Assembly: GCA_905221605.1 (NCBI GenBank) | Contig: CAJNDS010002148.1 | Span: 278,546 to 342,545, forward strand | Direction: 5' to 3' | DNA from: Symbiodinium natans | Taxonomy: Eukaryota > Sar > Dinophyceae > Suessiales > Symbiodiniaceae | Length of the DNA: 64,000 nucleotides | Shown: piece after piece, positions 42,905 to 54,547 of the stretch | Layout of the letters: each line of letters begins with the position of its first letter | Position numbering within the stretch: position 1 is the stretch's first letter | Made by a program: the position numbers and the translations under genes | The notes under the pieces: generated by a model | What the model saw: only the letters and a program-made list of their open reading frames with translations | Told to the model about the DNA's origin: nothing | Database searches by the model: none

Positions 42905-43662
42905 TTCGCAATCCTTTTTTTGGCAGGCCCCAATCTCTTCTTCCGAGCGGCGCCCTTTGATGGAGGACTGGAGTGTCCTGCACCCTAAACGTCCCAACCC
43001 CAGAACCATGCAACCGTTGGGGCACCAGGCGTGCCCTCTCACTCCCAGTCCCCCCCCCCCCCCCCCATAACCTCCTAACCCGAGGACTCCGCTGCGGATG
43101 CTGGGAAGAGCCAAGAGCCCTCCAGGACTTCCTGCTCACAGGGCCAGTCGTCTATGTCTCCTCCTTTGCAGGCGTGCTCTGGGTGCTCAGGCGTGTGCCA
43201 AGACATGTTGTCTTCGCAATCTTTGGCAGGCCACCCCAACCCCGCATGGCACCTCTCCTTTACAGGCGTGCTCTGGGCTTGGAGGTGTTAGAGGTGTAGC
43301 CACGCATGTGCCAAAACAGGTTGTTTTCGCAGTCTTTTCTCTGGCAGGCCCCGATCGCTTCTTCCGAGCTGGCAGCACCGCGCCCGTTGATGGAGGACTG
43401 CGCCCTAAACACCCCAACCCCATAGGGCCTGTGACCCCAACCTCCCCCCTATGCAGGCGTGCTCTGGGCTTAGAGGTGTTGAGAGGTGCAGGCACGCGTG
43501 TTCCCAGACAGGTTGTTTTCGCAGTCTTTTCTCTGGCAGGTCCCGATCGCTTCTTCCGAGCTGGCAGCAACGGAGGCGTGGGCTGGGCTTGGAGGTGTTA
43601 GAGGTGCAGCCACGCATGTGCCGAGACATGTGGTTTATATCCTCAGCAGGATGTGGGCCTGC
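42905..43662 (+). repeat. 758-bp tandem unit 1
   Basis: Nearly identical to 43663-44420. It contains a C16 run and several sub-repeats with CAGGCGTGCTCTGGG(C/T) and TGTTTTCGCAGTCTTTTCTC. The open frames in it repeat at the same 758-bp offset. Confidence 0.93.
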
Positions 43663-44420
43663 TTCGCAATCCTTTCTTTGGCAGGCCCCAATCTCTTCTT
43701 CCGAGCGGCGCCCTTTGATGGAGGACTGGAGTGTCCTGCACCCTAAACGTCCCAACCCCAGAACCATGCAACCGTTGGGGCACCAGGCGTGCCCTCTCAC
43801 TCCCAGTCCCCCCCCCCCCCCCCCATAACCTCCTAACCCGAGGACTCCGCTGCGGATGCTGGGAAGAGCCAAGAGCCCTCCAGGACTTCCTGCTCACAGG
43901 GCCAGTCGTCTATGTCTCCTCCTTTGCAGGCGTGCTCTGGGTGCTCAGGCGTGTGCCAAGACATGTTGTCTTCGCAATCTTTGGCAGGCCACCCCAACCC
44001 CGCAGGGCACCTCTCCTTTGCAGGCGTGCTCTGGGCTTGGGGTTGTTAGAGGTGTAGCCACGCGTGTGCCAAAACAGGTTGTTTTCGCAGTCTTTTCTCT
44101 GGCAGGCCCCGATCGCTTCTTCCGAGCTGGCAGCACCGCGCCCGTTGATGGAGGACTGCGCCCTAAACACCCCAACCCCATAGGGCCTGTGACCCCAACC
44201 TCCCCCCTATGCAGGCGTGCTCTGGGCTTAGAGGTGTTTAGAGGTGCAGGCACGCGTGTTCCCAGACAGGTTGTTTTCGCAGTCTTTTCTCTGGCAGGTC
44301 CCGATCGCTTCTTCCGAGCTGGCAGCAACGGAGGCGTGGGCTGGGCTTGGAGGTGTTAGAGGTGCAGCCACGCATGTGCCGAGACATGTGGTTTATATCC
44401 TCAGCAGGATGTGGGCACCT
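43663..44420 (+). repeat. 758-bp tandem unit 2
   Basis: Second copy, with a few substitutions and a one-base insertion that shifts frames near 44237. The pyrimidine-CAG blocks resemble splice acceptors. Confidence 0.93.
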
Positions 44421-44463
44421 TGCCGGCGCCCTTGCCGGCATCTCCTTCTGTGCAGGAGCGCTT

Positions 44464-44669
44464 CTGTTTAGGGTTTAGGGTTTAGGGTATAGGGTTTAGG
44501 GTTTAGGGTTTAGGGTTTAGGGTTGATGATGCGTCCGAAACCCAACCCTTGAGACCTCTGGAGCCTGCGCGCCGACCCATGTGTAGACACATCTGCGAGG
44601 AGCCCTCGACGATCGCGCAACACACCGAACTGGGGAGCAAGGCCAGCGATAGATTGTAAAATATCCTTG

Positions 44670-44704
<35 letters not shown>
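44464..44704. repeat. Short TTTAGGG tract and CA microsatellite
   Basis: TTTAGGG units at 44466-44524 and about 16 CA repeats at 44672-44704. Confidence 0.9.
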
Positions 44705-44707
<3 letters not shown>

Positions 44708-45650
44708 AAGTCAGTTCTTATACTTATTCTGGGTGGGATGTGTCCTCAAGTCTTGCCCAGGCCGATACTTCTGATGTTCATTGTGGTCCTGCGGGCCCAG
44801 TGGTGGAGGAGTGTCTTGCTATGGTCCACGATGATGGCTTGCGCGCTTGCCACGTGGTAATGTGGTCTTGCAAGGAGCTCTCCAAGATCGGCGGAGAACA
44901 CACTACACACGCTGCGCCGGGGAGCAAGGCGAGTGAGGGATTGTGGGAATTCCGACGATGGTGCGTGCTATAGAATTTCCGCGTCCTCCAGTTTCGTCCA
45001 GGCGGCTGCGTCCGATGCGCGTCACTCTGGGATAGATGAGGCCTGCTGCCGTGTTACTTTTTCTTTTGTCCCCGTGCATGCTGCCTGCGCCGTTTTTTTT
45101 TCTCCACCGCTCGGCTCGGCTGAAGGGTTCGGGGCTGTTGTGGTTGCTCCAGATAAACTTCAGTCTCCTACAGGCCAACGCACCTGATGCTCATCACGCT
45201 CCGGATCTTGCTGGAGTGGAGGTGGGCTCTGGCCCTTTCCTGTCGTGCTATGTTGTGCTCATGCGTTCCTGACCGAATGATCCTGATTTCGTGCTCCTGT
45301 CCACAGCTCGGTCTGGCTGAAGGATCTGCTGAAAAGACTGAGGGTTGAACGATGCTTCGCGCGCTTGCCATGCTTTTCTTGCAGCTGGCTGAAGCTGTGC
45401 TGGACCTCGGTCTAAGTGATCACGCGTGTCAGTTTCTCTCGGCGTGCTGCGACATGTCGAGTCGTTCCTGGCGTGTCCAGGATGACACCTCTACGAGCCT
45501 CGCAGAGGATGCGTGGTTTCATGCCTCGGAGCACCAGACCTATCTCCGCGAGATGGCTGAGCGTTGCCTGGATACACCGTCTTGGCCTCAGAGCACATGG
45601 TGTCGAGGAGCCTGAAGGGCCCTGCGCGCCAAGTCTTGAAATCTGCAAAC
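44705..45650. other. Unassigned GC-rich DNA with diverged internal repeats
   Basis: GGAGCAAGGC(C/G)AG(C/T)GA and preceding text at 44580-44650 recur near 44870-44945. Protein-like frames of 60-90 codons exist on both strands but nothing is recognised. It could hold 5' exons of the next gene. Confidence 0.4.
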
Positions 45651-45960
45651 CCTGAACCCTAAACCCTTACATTCTTCAACCCTTGAGCCCTACAATAATC
45701 CCTTGAACCTGATACCCTTCCCCATGCCGGAGGTACCTTAGACCTGAAACCCAACCCCCCCTTTCCCGAGCCGAGAACGGGGGGGTTGGGTTGTGGGTCT
45801 GAAGAGGCGAATGTTTAAAAGTTGTGGGCGGGAGTGGTGGGGGGGGGGGGGGGGGTTAGGTTTTTTAGAGGAGAAGATGGGGGGGGGGGGGGGGGGGGGC
45901 GTGGGAGGCAGGGGACCAGATGGGACCAGTCGTATGCCATACGACTGAAAAAAAAATGGT
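45640..45960 (+). repeat. Direct repeat L bounding the coding block
   Basis: CCCTGAACCCTAAACCCTTAC, then CTTCCCCATGCCGGAGGTACC, a hairpin of CCCAACCCCCC with GGGGGGGTTGGG, G runs, and the palindrome AGTCGTATGCCATACGACT (45926-45944). Homologous to 57580-57892. Confidence 0.75.
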
Positions 45961-46045
45961 ACAACAGGCCTCCCAATGTTTAGGTAGCCTTCATGACAAC
46001 CCTGTTACGTCAGCTTGCCTGCCTTGGCCCTTCCAAGTGAGCCCC

Positions 46046-48538
46046 CTTTTGAGGCCGGATCTTCATTGCATAGACCTGTTCGGCTGCTCTGGCATGATGG
46101 CAAAGACCTGGGCCAGGGCAGGCTACGAGGCCCGTTCATTCTGTTCATTGCTGCGTAGTCGTGCGTGTTCTGACGTCCAGCTTTACCGCTAATGTCCTGT
46201 CTCTCGTCCCTGCGATGCAGTCTCGTAGCTACGACATCCGGCTGGAACCACGTGGCATGGACATCACGGGCAAGAGGGGGTTTCTGGCGCTTCTCCGACA
46301 CTTGGCAGCATGGTGAAGCACAGATGGCACGGCCGCAGAGATCTCATGGGCCATGGTTGGGCTACAACATGTTTTTAGTCCTTTGCATGCAGTCTTTGGC
46401 ACAGTCTATAGCTTCCGAGTCAGCTCCTGCATACGTTGCTGCACGAGTATGACCAGCGCAATGGTTCCTGCAGCCTCGCCATCGCCAGACCTGGAAGAGT
46501 TGGTCGCTCATGACACTTCCGAGGCTCCGGTGGCTGGGGGCGCGTCCCAGATCTCACAAGGGGGCTTTGTGGTTTCTGCGGCCGGCCTATCGCCTGTTGC
46601 GCCTGCGAACGCTGTGCCACCGTCCATTAGCTCCTCTCCTGCGACGTCGCCGACAACAAGACACATGCGAGACTGGCAGCCGGTCTGGTCAGCTATGTCA
46701 CCTGTCCAATGTCAGTGCACCTGCGGCCGGTGCGCTGGTGGCGGAGAGATGGTCTCTGGGGCTTCTGACCCCGCTGCCTCACCGATCTCACATGGGGGCT
46801 CTGTGATTTCCGTGGCCGGCCTATCGCCTGTTTCGCCGGTGAACACTGCGCCGCCCTCCATTACCTCCTCTCCTATGACGTCAACGACGACAAGGTTCAT
46901 GCGGGACTGGCAGCCGGTCTGGTCAGCTATGTCACCGATACGATGTCCGTGCAGCTGCGGCCGGTGTGCTGGTGGCGGCGAGATGGACGAGCCAGGCAAA
47001 AGCCCTGCGCGCAGTCCGCCACGGAGTCCAGCTGTTTCGATTGTTTCCATTCGCAGCTCGCCAGAATATGTCCTGACCACGCCTCCCTGCAAGCGCCGAG
47101 GGCGGTCACCATATGCATCATATGCGTGCCCAGTGCCGGTGGAGAGTGACGCTGAGCTTAAGCAGCCGAAGCGAAGCAGGCTGGCAGCTTCCGCGATTGT
47201 CGTGGACACATCGGGCTTGCCCAAGGCAGCAGACATCGCAGTAGAGTAGGTGGCTGCAGATGACAGGGTCTGCTAGGAGGGGTGAGACATGGTGAGACGG
47301 GGGATCCAGGCTGCATATGCCGCTTGAGCGACAAACGTGTCAGACAAGTGACAAGAAAAGGGCACATGCAGCAATACAGGTCACAGCCAGCTCTCAGATC
47401 TTTCAGTTTACGCATGCAAGGGGTTCCTGAAGGATTTGTGCCACGTTTGCTGCCCAATTGTGTGGGTTGCTGGCAAGGACTGGGAATGAGGCTTCGGAAC
47501 CATGGCGTTGTGATCGGCGGCCCACCGTGCTCGCTGAACATCTGGCTGTGCCTTGTTCGCCTCCCATGACGTTGCTTTCATGTTTTTTTTTTTGAAAGGG
47601 GGGGTGGGGGGCACCAATGCTCTACATTCTGTCAGGTCGTCCTCTGTCCACAGACGAAGCTTATCGCACCCCGAAGGTGACACGAGGAACTATAAGGTTC
47701 GTCTGTCGAACCTTATCGCTGCCAACACGGCGCCTTCGCATGCCTTGGCTGTGCCATTCTATGCCATGCTGTGCCCTTTCGGCGATAGTCATGTCTAGTC
47801 GACTGCCGTCCGTACGCGCTTGGCTCAGGCGTGCTGGTTGACCTTGCTGCGTGACATGGGCAAGGTCTTTTACTGGGCCCTGGAGCAACCATCTCCTTCC
47901 TGGCTATGGCGGCTGGAGTGCATGATCGGCCTCACTGCTGCTTTTGGGGCAGCGCGGATATGCACATGGACGCTGCGCAGCGTTAGTGATCTCTCATGTG
48001 TGCTCAAGAAAGTCTAGAAGCAATATGGCTGAGCGATGCGTCAGCTCCCTGCCAGTCCAGGATGGCATTCTTTGGTCACGACATGCTGAAGCCGTCCACA
48101 CTCATGGGGACCCTTCCGGGCTTGGCTGGCATGCGCAGGGTCATGCGAAAGGCGGACCGTGGCAAGTTCAAGCGCCGATTCGCTTGGGCCTTGGATGATC
48201 TTCCCAGCCAGTTGTTCGCGTCACATGTGCTTGCACTGCATCGACCCAACTCCATTGGCTGCTAGGAGAAGCGTCAGCAACGCCGAGCGCTCCCCAGGAT
48301 CTATCATGTGACCGTGCCTGGGAAGCTACAGCAGCTACACACAGTATACACAGTGCGCATGTCTGCACGTGCTGCGATTATCTGCGGAGCTAGCTACGGC
48401 GGCTAGAGTGGCTATGGATCTGAGGAAAATGGGAAGACACGTGGTGGCCGCGACTTGCCCCAGAGTGCGGAGTACACGCAGGCCTTCTGCAAGGCTCTCC
48501 TGAGGATCTGGCTGCGCGCATGGACGCAAGGCTTGTAG
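46046..48538 (+). CDS. Cytosine-methyltransferase-like protein, multi-exon
   Basis: Exon pieces in one strand carry, in order, the motifs of a Rossmann-fold DNA methyltransferase. Motif I-like IDLFGCSGMMAKTWARAGYE is at 46070-46129, YDIRLEPRGMDITGKRGFL at about 46230-46286, motif IV-like GVVIGGPPCS at 47504-47533, and motif VI-like WALEQPSPSWLW at 47883-47918. A conserved-looking FGHDMLKPSTLMG follows at 48071-48109, and a tail EYTQAFCKALL ends at stop 48538. Introns that fuse the frame are 47548-47635 (GT-AG), 47751-47828 (GT-AG) and 47975-48060 (GC-AG), all followed by G. The joins near 46130-46220, 46313-47440 and 48.2-48.46 kb, and the 5' end, are unresolved. Motif VI is EQP rather than the canonical ENV, so the activity is uncertain. 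It lies inside the giant element. Confidence 0.5.
46353..47249 (+). CDS. ORF with duplicated Ser/Pro-Cys module
   Basis: Open for 298 codons; an internal ATG at 46449 gives 266. Two 78-residue repeats (residues 65-142 and 143-220) each end RDWQPVWSAMSP, then a cluster CxCxCGRCAGGGEM that could bind metal. The rest is Ser/Pro-rich with a basic, nuclear-signal-like CKRRGRSPY. It falls between motif I and motif IV of the methyltransferase-like gene, so it may be intronic, an inserted gene or an extra domain. Family not recognised. Confidence 0.45.
   Translation: MVGLQHVFSPLHAVFGTVYSFRVSSCIRCCTSMTSAMVPAASPSPDLEELVAHDTSEAPVAGGASQISQGGFVVSAAGLSPVAPANAVPPSISSSPATSPTTRHMRDWQPVWSAMSPVQCQCTCGRCAGGGEMVSGASDPAASPISHGGSVISVAGLSPVSPVNTAPPSITSSPMTSTTTRFMRDWQPVWSAMSPIRCPCSCGRCAGGGEMDEPGKSPARSPPRSPAVSIVSIRSSPEYVLTTPPCKRRGRSPYASYACPVPVESDAELKQPKRSRLAASAIVVDTSGLPKAADIAVE
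46545..47012 (+). repeat. 234-bp in-frame tandem duplication in the ORF
   Basis: Copies starting 46545 and 46779 keep the reading frame and the CxCxCGRC cluster while differing at scattered bases. Confidence 0.8.
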
Positions 48539-48819
48539 ATCCCTTCCTGTTTCAGCGACCCTCATGGGTCCTGTTCATACGCTGCCACGCAGCTGCTAGC
48601 TCCACCAATGGGAGTAGCGCAAGTGCTGGTGCGCTGTACACAGAAGGCCAGTTGCTGCCACATGCTGCCTGGTGTAAAATTGCATAGCCTGCAGAGCTCG
48701 CACGCTGTGGTGGGGCCAGTCCCGCAGCAGAGCCACTAGCCACACATCTGTCGTGCTGTCCAGGCCAGTTGGACTCCACAGGACCAGTGTGTCTGAGCGA
48801 AGGTCTAAACCCTTAACCC

Positions 48820-49255
48820 TAAACTTTACGTCTGTTTGGTTGGTGGTGGGGGGGGGGAAGGGTCTTGTGGAGCAAAACTACGCACCGACACTCATAGGGG
48901 TCCCTGCAAAGGCTTAGGGTAGGCAGTGAAGGGCAGTGAAGGGCCTGTAAGGGTGCCTGCAGGGTTTAGGAAGGCAGTGAAGGGCAGAGCCTTTTCTCCC
49001 TTTAGAGGGCAGTGAAGGCTGAAAGGGGACAGCCCTTCCCCTGACCCCCGCCGCATCTGTATCAACCCCCCCCGGCCCCCCCCCCCCCCCCGCCGCCCCC
49101 CCCCCCCCCAACCCAGAAAAGTTTGGGTTTTGGGGCCCCCCACACCCACCCCCCCCCCTGCCCCCCTCCCCCCCCCCCCCCCCCCCCCTCCCACGCCCTT
49201 CCGGAAGGGCTGGAGGCTGGAACCTGACCCCCGCCCCCCCCGCCCCACCCCACCC
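48820..49255. repeat. GGGCAGTGAAGGGC repeats and long poly-C/G-rich tract
   Basis: Copies of GGCAGTGAAGGGCAG at 48923-48990, then C-runs of 10-20 bases from 49066 to 49210. Gly/Pro-rich open frames are artefacts of these runs. Confidence 0.85.
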
Positions 49256-49257
49256 CC

Positions 49258-49614
49258 TCCCAGCCTTAAAAATTCGATAAAAGCTTGGGGGGACTCTCAC
49301 GGAACACCGAGCTGCGCACAAAACCCTGTGCAAGGACCCCTTTTCTTGTTTGTTTTTTCATCGGCGTTGCAGTGCTTTGGGCCCTGATCCAGGGTAGTCC
49401 AGGGCTTCTCTGTGTTCCTGGAGTAATGTTTGGGGATGTATAGGGAGCCAAAGGCCCTCCCAGCCCCTGAAAATTCGATAAAAGCTTGGGGGTACTCTCA
49501 CGAAACACTGAGCCACGCACCTGAACCTCTGACCCCCCCCTTCTAAATCTTGAATTTCTCGGTAGTAGTCGTAGTAGTACTACTACTAGCAGTAGTAGCA
49601 GTTAATAGTAATAA

Positions 49615-49671
<57 letters not shown>

Positions 49672-49688
49672 CAGTAGTAGTAGTAGTC

Positions 49689-49775
<87 letters not shown>

Positions 49776-50157
49776 TATTATTGGCCCATCAGCGACTTCC
49801 CAGCCTTGAAAATTCGATAAAAGCTGGGGGGGACTTTCACGGAACACCGAGCTGCGCACAAAACCCTGTGGAAGGACCCCCCCTTTTCTCGATTTTTTTT
49901 CATCGGCGATGCAGTGCTTTGGGCCCTGATCCAGGGGTAGTCTAGGGCTTCTCTGTGTTCCTGGAGTAATGTCTAGGGATGTATAGGTAGCCAAAGACCC
50001 TCCCAGCCCCTGAAAATTCGATAAAAGCTTGGGGGTACTCTCACGAAACACTGAGCCACGCACCTGAACCTCTGACCCCCCCCTTCTAAATCTTGAATTT
50101 CTCGGTAGTAGTCGTAGTAGTACTACTACTAGCAGTAGTAGCAGTTAATAGTAATAA

Positions 50158-50243
<86 letters not shown>

Positions 50244-50641
50244 TATTATTGGCCCATCAGCGACTTCCCAGCCTTGAAAATTCGATAAAAGCTGGGGGGG
50301 ACTTTCACGGAACACCGAGCTGCGCACAAAACCCTGTGGAAGGACCCCCCCTTTTCTTGATTTTTTTCATCGGCGATGCAGTGCTTTGGGCCCTGATCCA
50401 GGGGTAGTCTAGGGCTTCTCTGTGTTCCTGGAGTAATGTCTAGGGATGTATAGGTAGCCAAAGACCCTCCCAGCCCCTGAAAATTCGATAAAAGCTTGGG
50501 GGTACTCTCACGAAACACTGAGCCACGCACCTGAACCTCTGACCCCCCCCCTCTAAATCTTGAATTTCTCGGTAGTAGTCGTAGTAGTACTAGTAGCAGT
50601 AGTAGCAGTAGTAGCAGTAGTAGCAGTAGTAGTAGTAATAA

Positions 50642-50695
<54 letters not shown>

Positions 50696-50700
50696 CAGCA
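49258..50700 (+). repeat. Three tandem units each ending in a (TAG)n microsatellite
   Basis: Unit starts CCAGCCTT(A/G)AAAATTCGATA at 49260, 49800 and 50271. Each has a second AAAATTCGATAAAAGC about 200 bases on, then TAG arrays at 49564-49784, 50107-50243 and 50573-50699. Array length differs per copy. Poly-Ser and poly-Tyr frames come from the microsatellite. Confidence 0.93.
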
Positions 50701-50744
50701 GAATCCAAGCCCTGCCACTTTGACGGGTCTTCCCCCTTGTGATC

Positions 50745-51001
50745 CCCCCCCTCCCTAAATATCCTAATCATGCGCAGGATCTGGAGCGCCTGGAGATCCG
50801 GCCGTGGTGGAAGGTGTTGCGGGATGAGACTCTGGAGTCCGCAGCTGCTTGCGGGACGAATGCCTTGCGACGCAAGCTGTGCCCGCCTTGTGCAGTGCTG
50901 CTGGATTGTTTGTATTGTATGTGTAGGGATGCCAGTCTGTTCTAAGTTTCGTAAGACCGCGGAACCATTATCCACAGCAGACGCCAAGGCGGCATTGTCA
51001 G
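50745..51001 (+). other. Possible upstream exon of the transposase-like gene
   Basis: CATGCGCAG|G is followed by a frame DLERLEIRPWWKVLRDETLE. It precedes the 51002 acceptor by a plausible intron length, but the donor and phase were not resolved. Confidence 0.3.
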
Positions 51002-51456
51002 GACAACTCCTCGCTCTGGTCCGCCTTCCTGTCCCGCATGGATGTCGACAGCCGGAGACATTTCAGCAAAGTGAGCTGTGCGGAGCTTGCAGCAGTTGTC
51101 CGCTTCATGAGGACGCCTGGGTCCAATGCCGACGCGTGGCTGGACATGTCTGCGGAAAGAAAGCGAACATTTGTGCCAGATGATGCTGTGCAAGAGCTCA
51201 AGGCGCTGACGCCGGAGGAGCGTGGTATCTGGTCGCTTTGCCTTGGCGCCTGTGGTCTCCATGAACTTCAGACCCCAGGCGTTGCTGAGCACCTAGAGCC
51301 TAGCCATGAGGATTTGTGGGAAGATCTGTGCCGCTGGCTTCCCGCATTCCCCATCGCGGCCAAGCTACCATGGAAGCTTGAAGAGGTCGGACCAAGCGTC
51401 GCTGTGCCGGTCAAGCAGGAGATGCATGTCAAGCAGGAGATGAAGGACGGGCTCAG
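51002..51456 (+). CDS. Ulp1-transposase gene, exon A
   Basis: The exon follows GGCATTGTCAG|G and encodes about 151 residues: DNSSLWSAFLSRMDVDSRRH at the start, a helical central part, and a repeated VKQEM near the end. No known domain is seen. It ends CTCAG|GTTTCA in phase 2. Removing the 133-nt intron 51457-51589 (acceptor CACCCAG|G) joins KDGL-R-VGETLRAPVKAEP in frame with exon B. Confidence 0.6.
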
Positions 51457-51589
51457 GTTTCAGTGCTAGGAAGTTGTACGCTTGTGTGGTGCTTATATAG
51501 GATTTTGTACTTGGGTTGCAGTTTTGCTACCATGGAAGCTTCAATGTGTAGGTGATGGGTTGCGAGGAGCTGCGGATGTCAACACCCAG

Positions 51590-54446
51590 GGTGGGCGAAA
51601 CCCTGCGGGCACCAGTGAAAGCAGAACCGTCGTCTGCAGTGACGACACGCCGGCCAGCATCGCCTATGACACCTCCGAGGAAGCAGGCAAGAAGATCTTG
51701 TGCCGACACCAACGTCTCTTCGCCAAAGGTCGCCAAAGCAAGTGCCGCAAACTCGAGGACCGGCGCGCCCAAGCTAGCGCTCCTGGGATCAGAGGTGGAA
51801 GCCTTGCTTCTGCGCGGTGTTAAGGCCGAGCCCTTCAGCAAAGCCCAGATGAGCTACGCGCAGGTGGTGAAGCTATCCTGCAGGGTTGCAAAGGCACACT
51901 TCTCCGACTTCTGGCCAGGGTCTGTTGCGATCGTGGTGGCCGGTGCTGAGGAGCGCGTGCGGTCACTGACTTGGCAATGGGGTGCCAGCTGCTTGGCCAG
52001 CATTGTGTACTCGCCCCATCACTGGGCGCTGGCTGCCTTCACAAGCTCCGAACCAGCGCAAGCAGTATTTTACGATGGCTTGGGTGGGGCTGAGAGCAAG
52101 ACATGCATGGACATGGCGGTGGCCTTCTGCCAACACGCTCACGAGATTGGCTGGCTCCCCACTGTGCCGGCCATACAAGAAGCACGCTGCCCTGCGCAAC
52201 GTGACACGTGGTCATGTGGCCACAGGGTTGGCCTTGTCCTCAACTATGTCTTGGAGCGCTTTGCGAACAGCAAGGTCTTGCCCACAGCTGTGCCAGAAGC
52301 TATCTGCTCAGAGGATCAGTTGGACAATTTGCTCGAGCTTTCGAGAAAGGCGGCGAGACCAGCAACCGAAACACCTTCAGATGCTGCTGCCTCTGTGTCC
52401 AAGAAAGCAAAGACTGAGCATGTGAAGCCCACTCCGGCCCAGCCCATGAGCCTCAGCCCCACGGAAGGCGTCCCTCGGAAGCAGCACCTCGAGCGATCGC
52501 CCGCTGACACAGACATGAGCACGCCTCGTGCCACGGTCAGCCGCAGTTCGGGCAGCAAAGCAGGGCTGGCCCCGACTGGTGGAGGCCGTGCGCCCAAAGC
52601 CAAAAAGCGTGACCAGTCGAAGAAGGCCACCGATGCACGTGCCACAGCATTGCAGGCACTTGCAGCTGTGGAAATCGACCATACCACTTTCCAGAAAGAG
52701 CATGCCCAAGAAAAAGCTGCGGCCGCGGCGGGGCACTGGCAGGCTTTCCTGGAGGCAGTGGCAATGCCGGAGCGCTTGGTGGACTGCCTTGTTTGTGCTG
52801 AGCTGCGGCGCCGAGCGTTGAAGCCTGATCAGGAAGGGGGCAAGCAGGCGGGGCAGCCGGCGAGGGACGGGTCAGATGCTCTGGTTGGTCTAAACGCGCT
52901 GGATGAGCCGGCGGCGCCTGCTTTGAAGCCTGCAGCCAAAGGCAGGCCCAGGAAAGACGCGGCGCTCTTTGACATCCACCGGTGGATCCGTGTGAACCGC
53001 CCCGGCATTTACAGCATGACCCCTGCCTCATACTCCGCCAAATGCACCTACCACTGCCACGCCTGTGACAAGAAGGTCAACTTCTGGTCGCAGCATAGCC
53101 TGTCCAAGATGAACGGTGCACAAGGCCATGAGTTCAGTGACCGGCATACGCGGGGCCTGGCAGCTTTAGAGAACGGCAGGAGGGAGTTCAATGAGGTTTG
53201 TGCTCCAGCTGCTGAGGTTGCTCCCCTGCAGGACGCAGAGGCGCCGAAGTGCTGCGGCATTTCTTTGGCAGAGGGTCCCGCTGCCGACTTGAGGGACAGC
53301 GTCCAGACCTTCATGTACTTCGGCCAACCGCGAACTCTCTTCAAGGACTCGGAGAAAGACCCGATGGCTGCTGTAACGTTGTGCATGCAAGGAGATGTGA
53401 TCCGAATCCAGGGCAAGGATTGCTTGGGCACAGCGGGCGGAACGTGCAAGAACTGCCGCCGGGCGTGTCTGCTCCCGTCATTTCGGAGCCACATCGCTAA
53501 GAAGGCTGCCTTCATTGACCAGGTGGTCTTTGCATGGAAGCTTTTCCATTGCGACGAGAAGCAGGCCATGCAGCATGCTGCCAAAATGCGCCGTGCCGAC
53601 TACGTCAGAGCGGAGCTTGCAGGCCTGGACGTGGAGGAGCTCATCGGCGGCAACCAGGACAAGTTGACGATTGCGCGGAACATCAGCCACCGAGCAGTGT
53701 GCATTCCAGTACATCGCCGCAGCGCTGCCCTGCAGCAGTTCCTGGACGGCTACCTGGTGCAAGCGCATCTCTTCCATGCAGATGGTGCCGAAGCATCTGC
53801 GCATGGCGCGCTTGCAGCTGCGCTCGGGAGCGCGGTCGCAGCTGGCGCCGTGCGTCAGCTAGACATCCGTCTCGCGGCCAAGATGGCATCGGGCGCTCTG
53901 AGGAAGGACTCGCTGATCCAGTCTTTGACTACAACCTTTCTGATGACATGCCAGCAGGCTATGGAACCGCGGCAACGTAGCCACTCCACTCGGCATGTTG
54001 ATCTAGACGCTCTTCAAGATGCGCTGTCCGTGCTTGGGCGTAGTGAACAAGTGGATCAGATGATGCAGCGATTCGGTCTCAACACCAAAGCCCTTCCCAA
54101 GGCGCCAATCGAGTCGCCGTGCCTTCCGAATGCATTTGTCAGTTTGCGAACAGACAAAGAACTGGCGTGCACAATCCAGCGCGGTCTCAGTCTACTCCGA
54201 CTCTGTGGTCAGAGAAGCCACGTTCTGATTGACGAGACCGTCTGGTGCCCGTCCTTTGAGCAGGTATCCTCCCTGAGGTCAACAGAATCTGGTGAGAAGG
54301 AGACGGCGTACGTAGGGGGCTGCTGGGATGCAGATGCGAAGGCAGACTACTCATATCTGCCCACGTCCCAGTATAAGGCTGCCGACTTGGTCAAGGACAC
54401 GCTTGAGTGTGCTGCATTCTTCTCTATTTCCTTTGCAAGGTTCAGG
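51590..54446 (+). CDS. Ulp1-transposase gene, exon B: SUMO-protease-like domain, zinc cluster, first DDE Asp
   Basis: Residues are counted from the GTG at 51552 that opens the frame. Residues 100-235 resemble a Ulp1/SENP (C48) cysteine protease: HHW with His157, YDG with Asp175, Gln216 and SCG with Cys222. The H-D-Q-C spacing (18, 41, 6) is close to that of yeast Ulp1 (17, 43, 6). A basic linker (PKAKKRDQSKK) follows. Near residues 495-540 are CTYHCHACDKK and a His-rich stretch; near 620-640 is CLGTAGGTCKNCRRAC; these may be zinc-binding. Asp894 in HVLIDETVW (codon at 54231) is the probable first catalytic Asp of the DDE nuclease. The exon ends at a phase-0 GT donor; intron 54447-54547. Confidence 0.72.
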
Positions 54447-54547
54447 GTGTTCCAGTCGGACGTGTGAAGGGATGCTAAGGGATGTTAAGGGGACAGGTGG
54501 GAGGTGGCTGCGGCATGATGAGAGGGATTCGCGCAGCTACCTGTCAG

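Noticed and set aside
47815-47830. Relict spliced-leader sequence (TTGGCTCAGG)
   Set aside because: Only about nine bases resemble the dinoflagellate leader end; better read as the acceptor of exon 47829.
48892-49387. Gly-rich and Pro-rich ORFs
   Set aside because: Encoded by C/G homopolymers on both strands.
49550-50407. Poly-Ser and poly-Tyr ORFs
   Set aside because: They are translations of TAG/GTA microsatellites.
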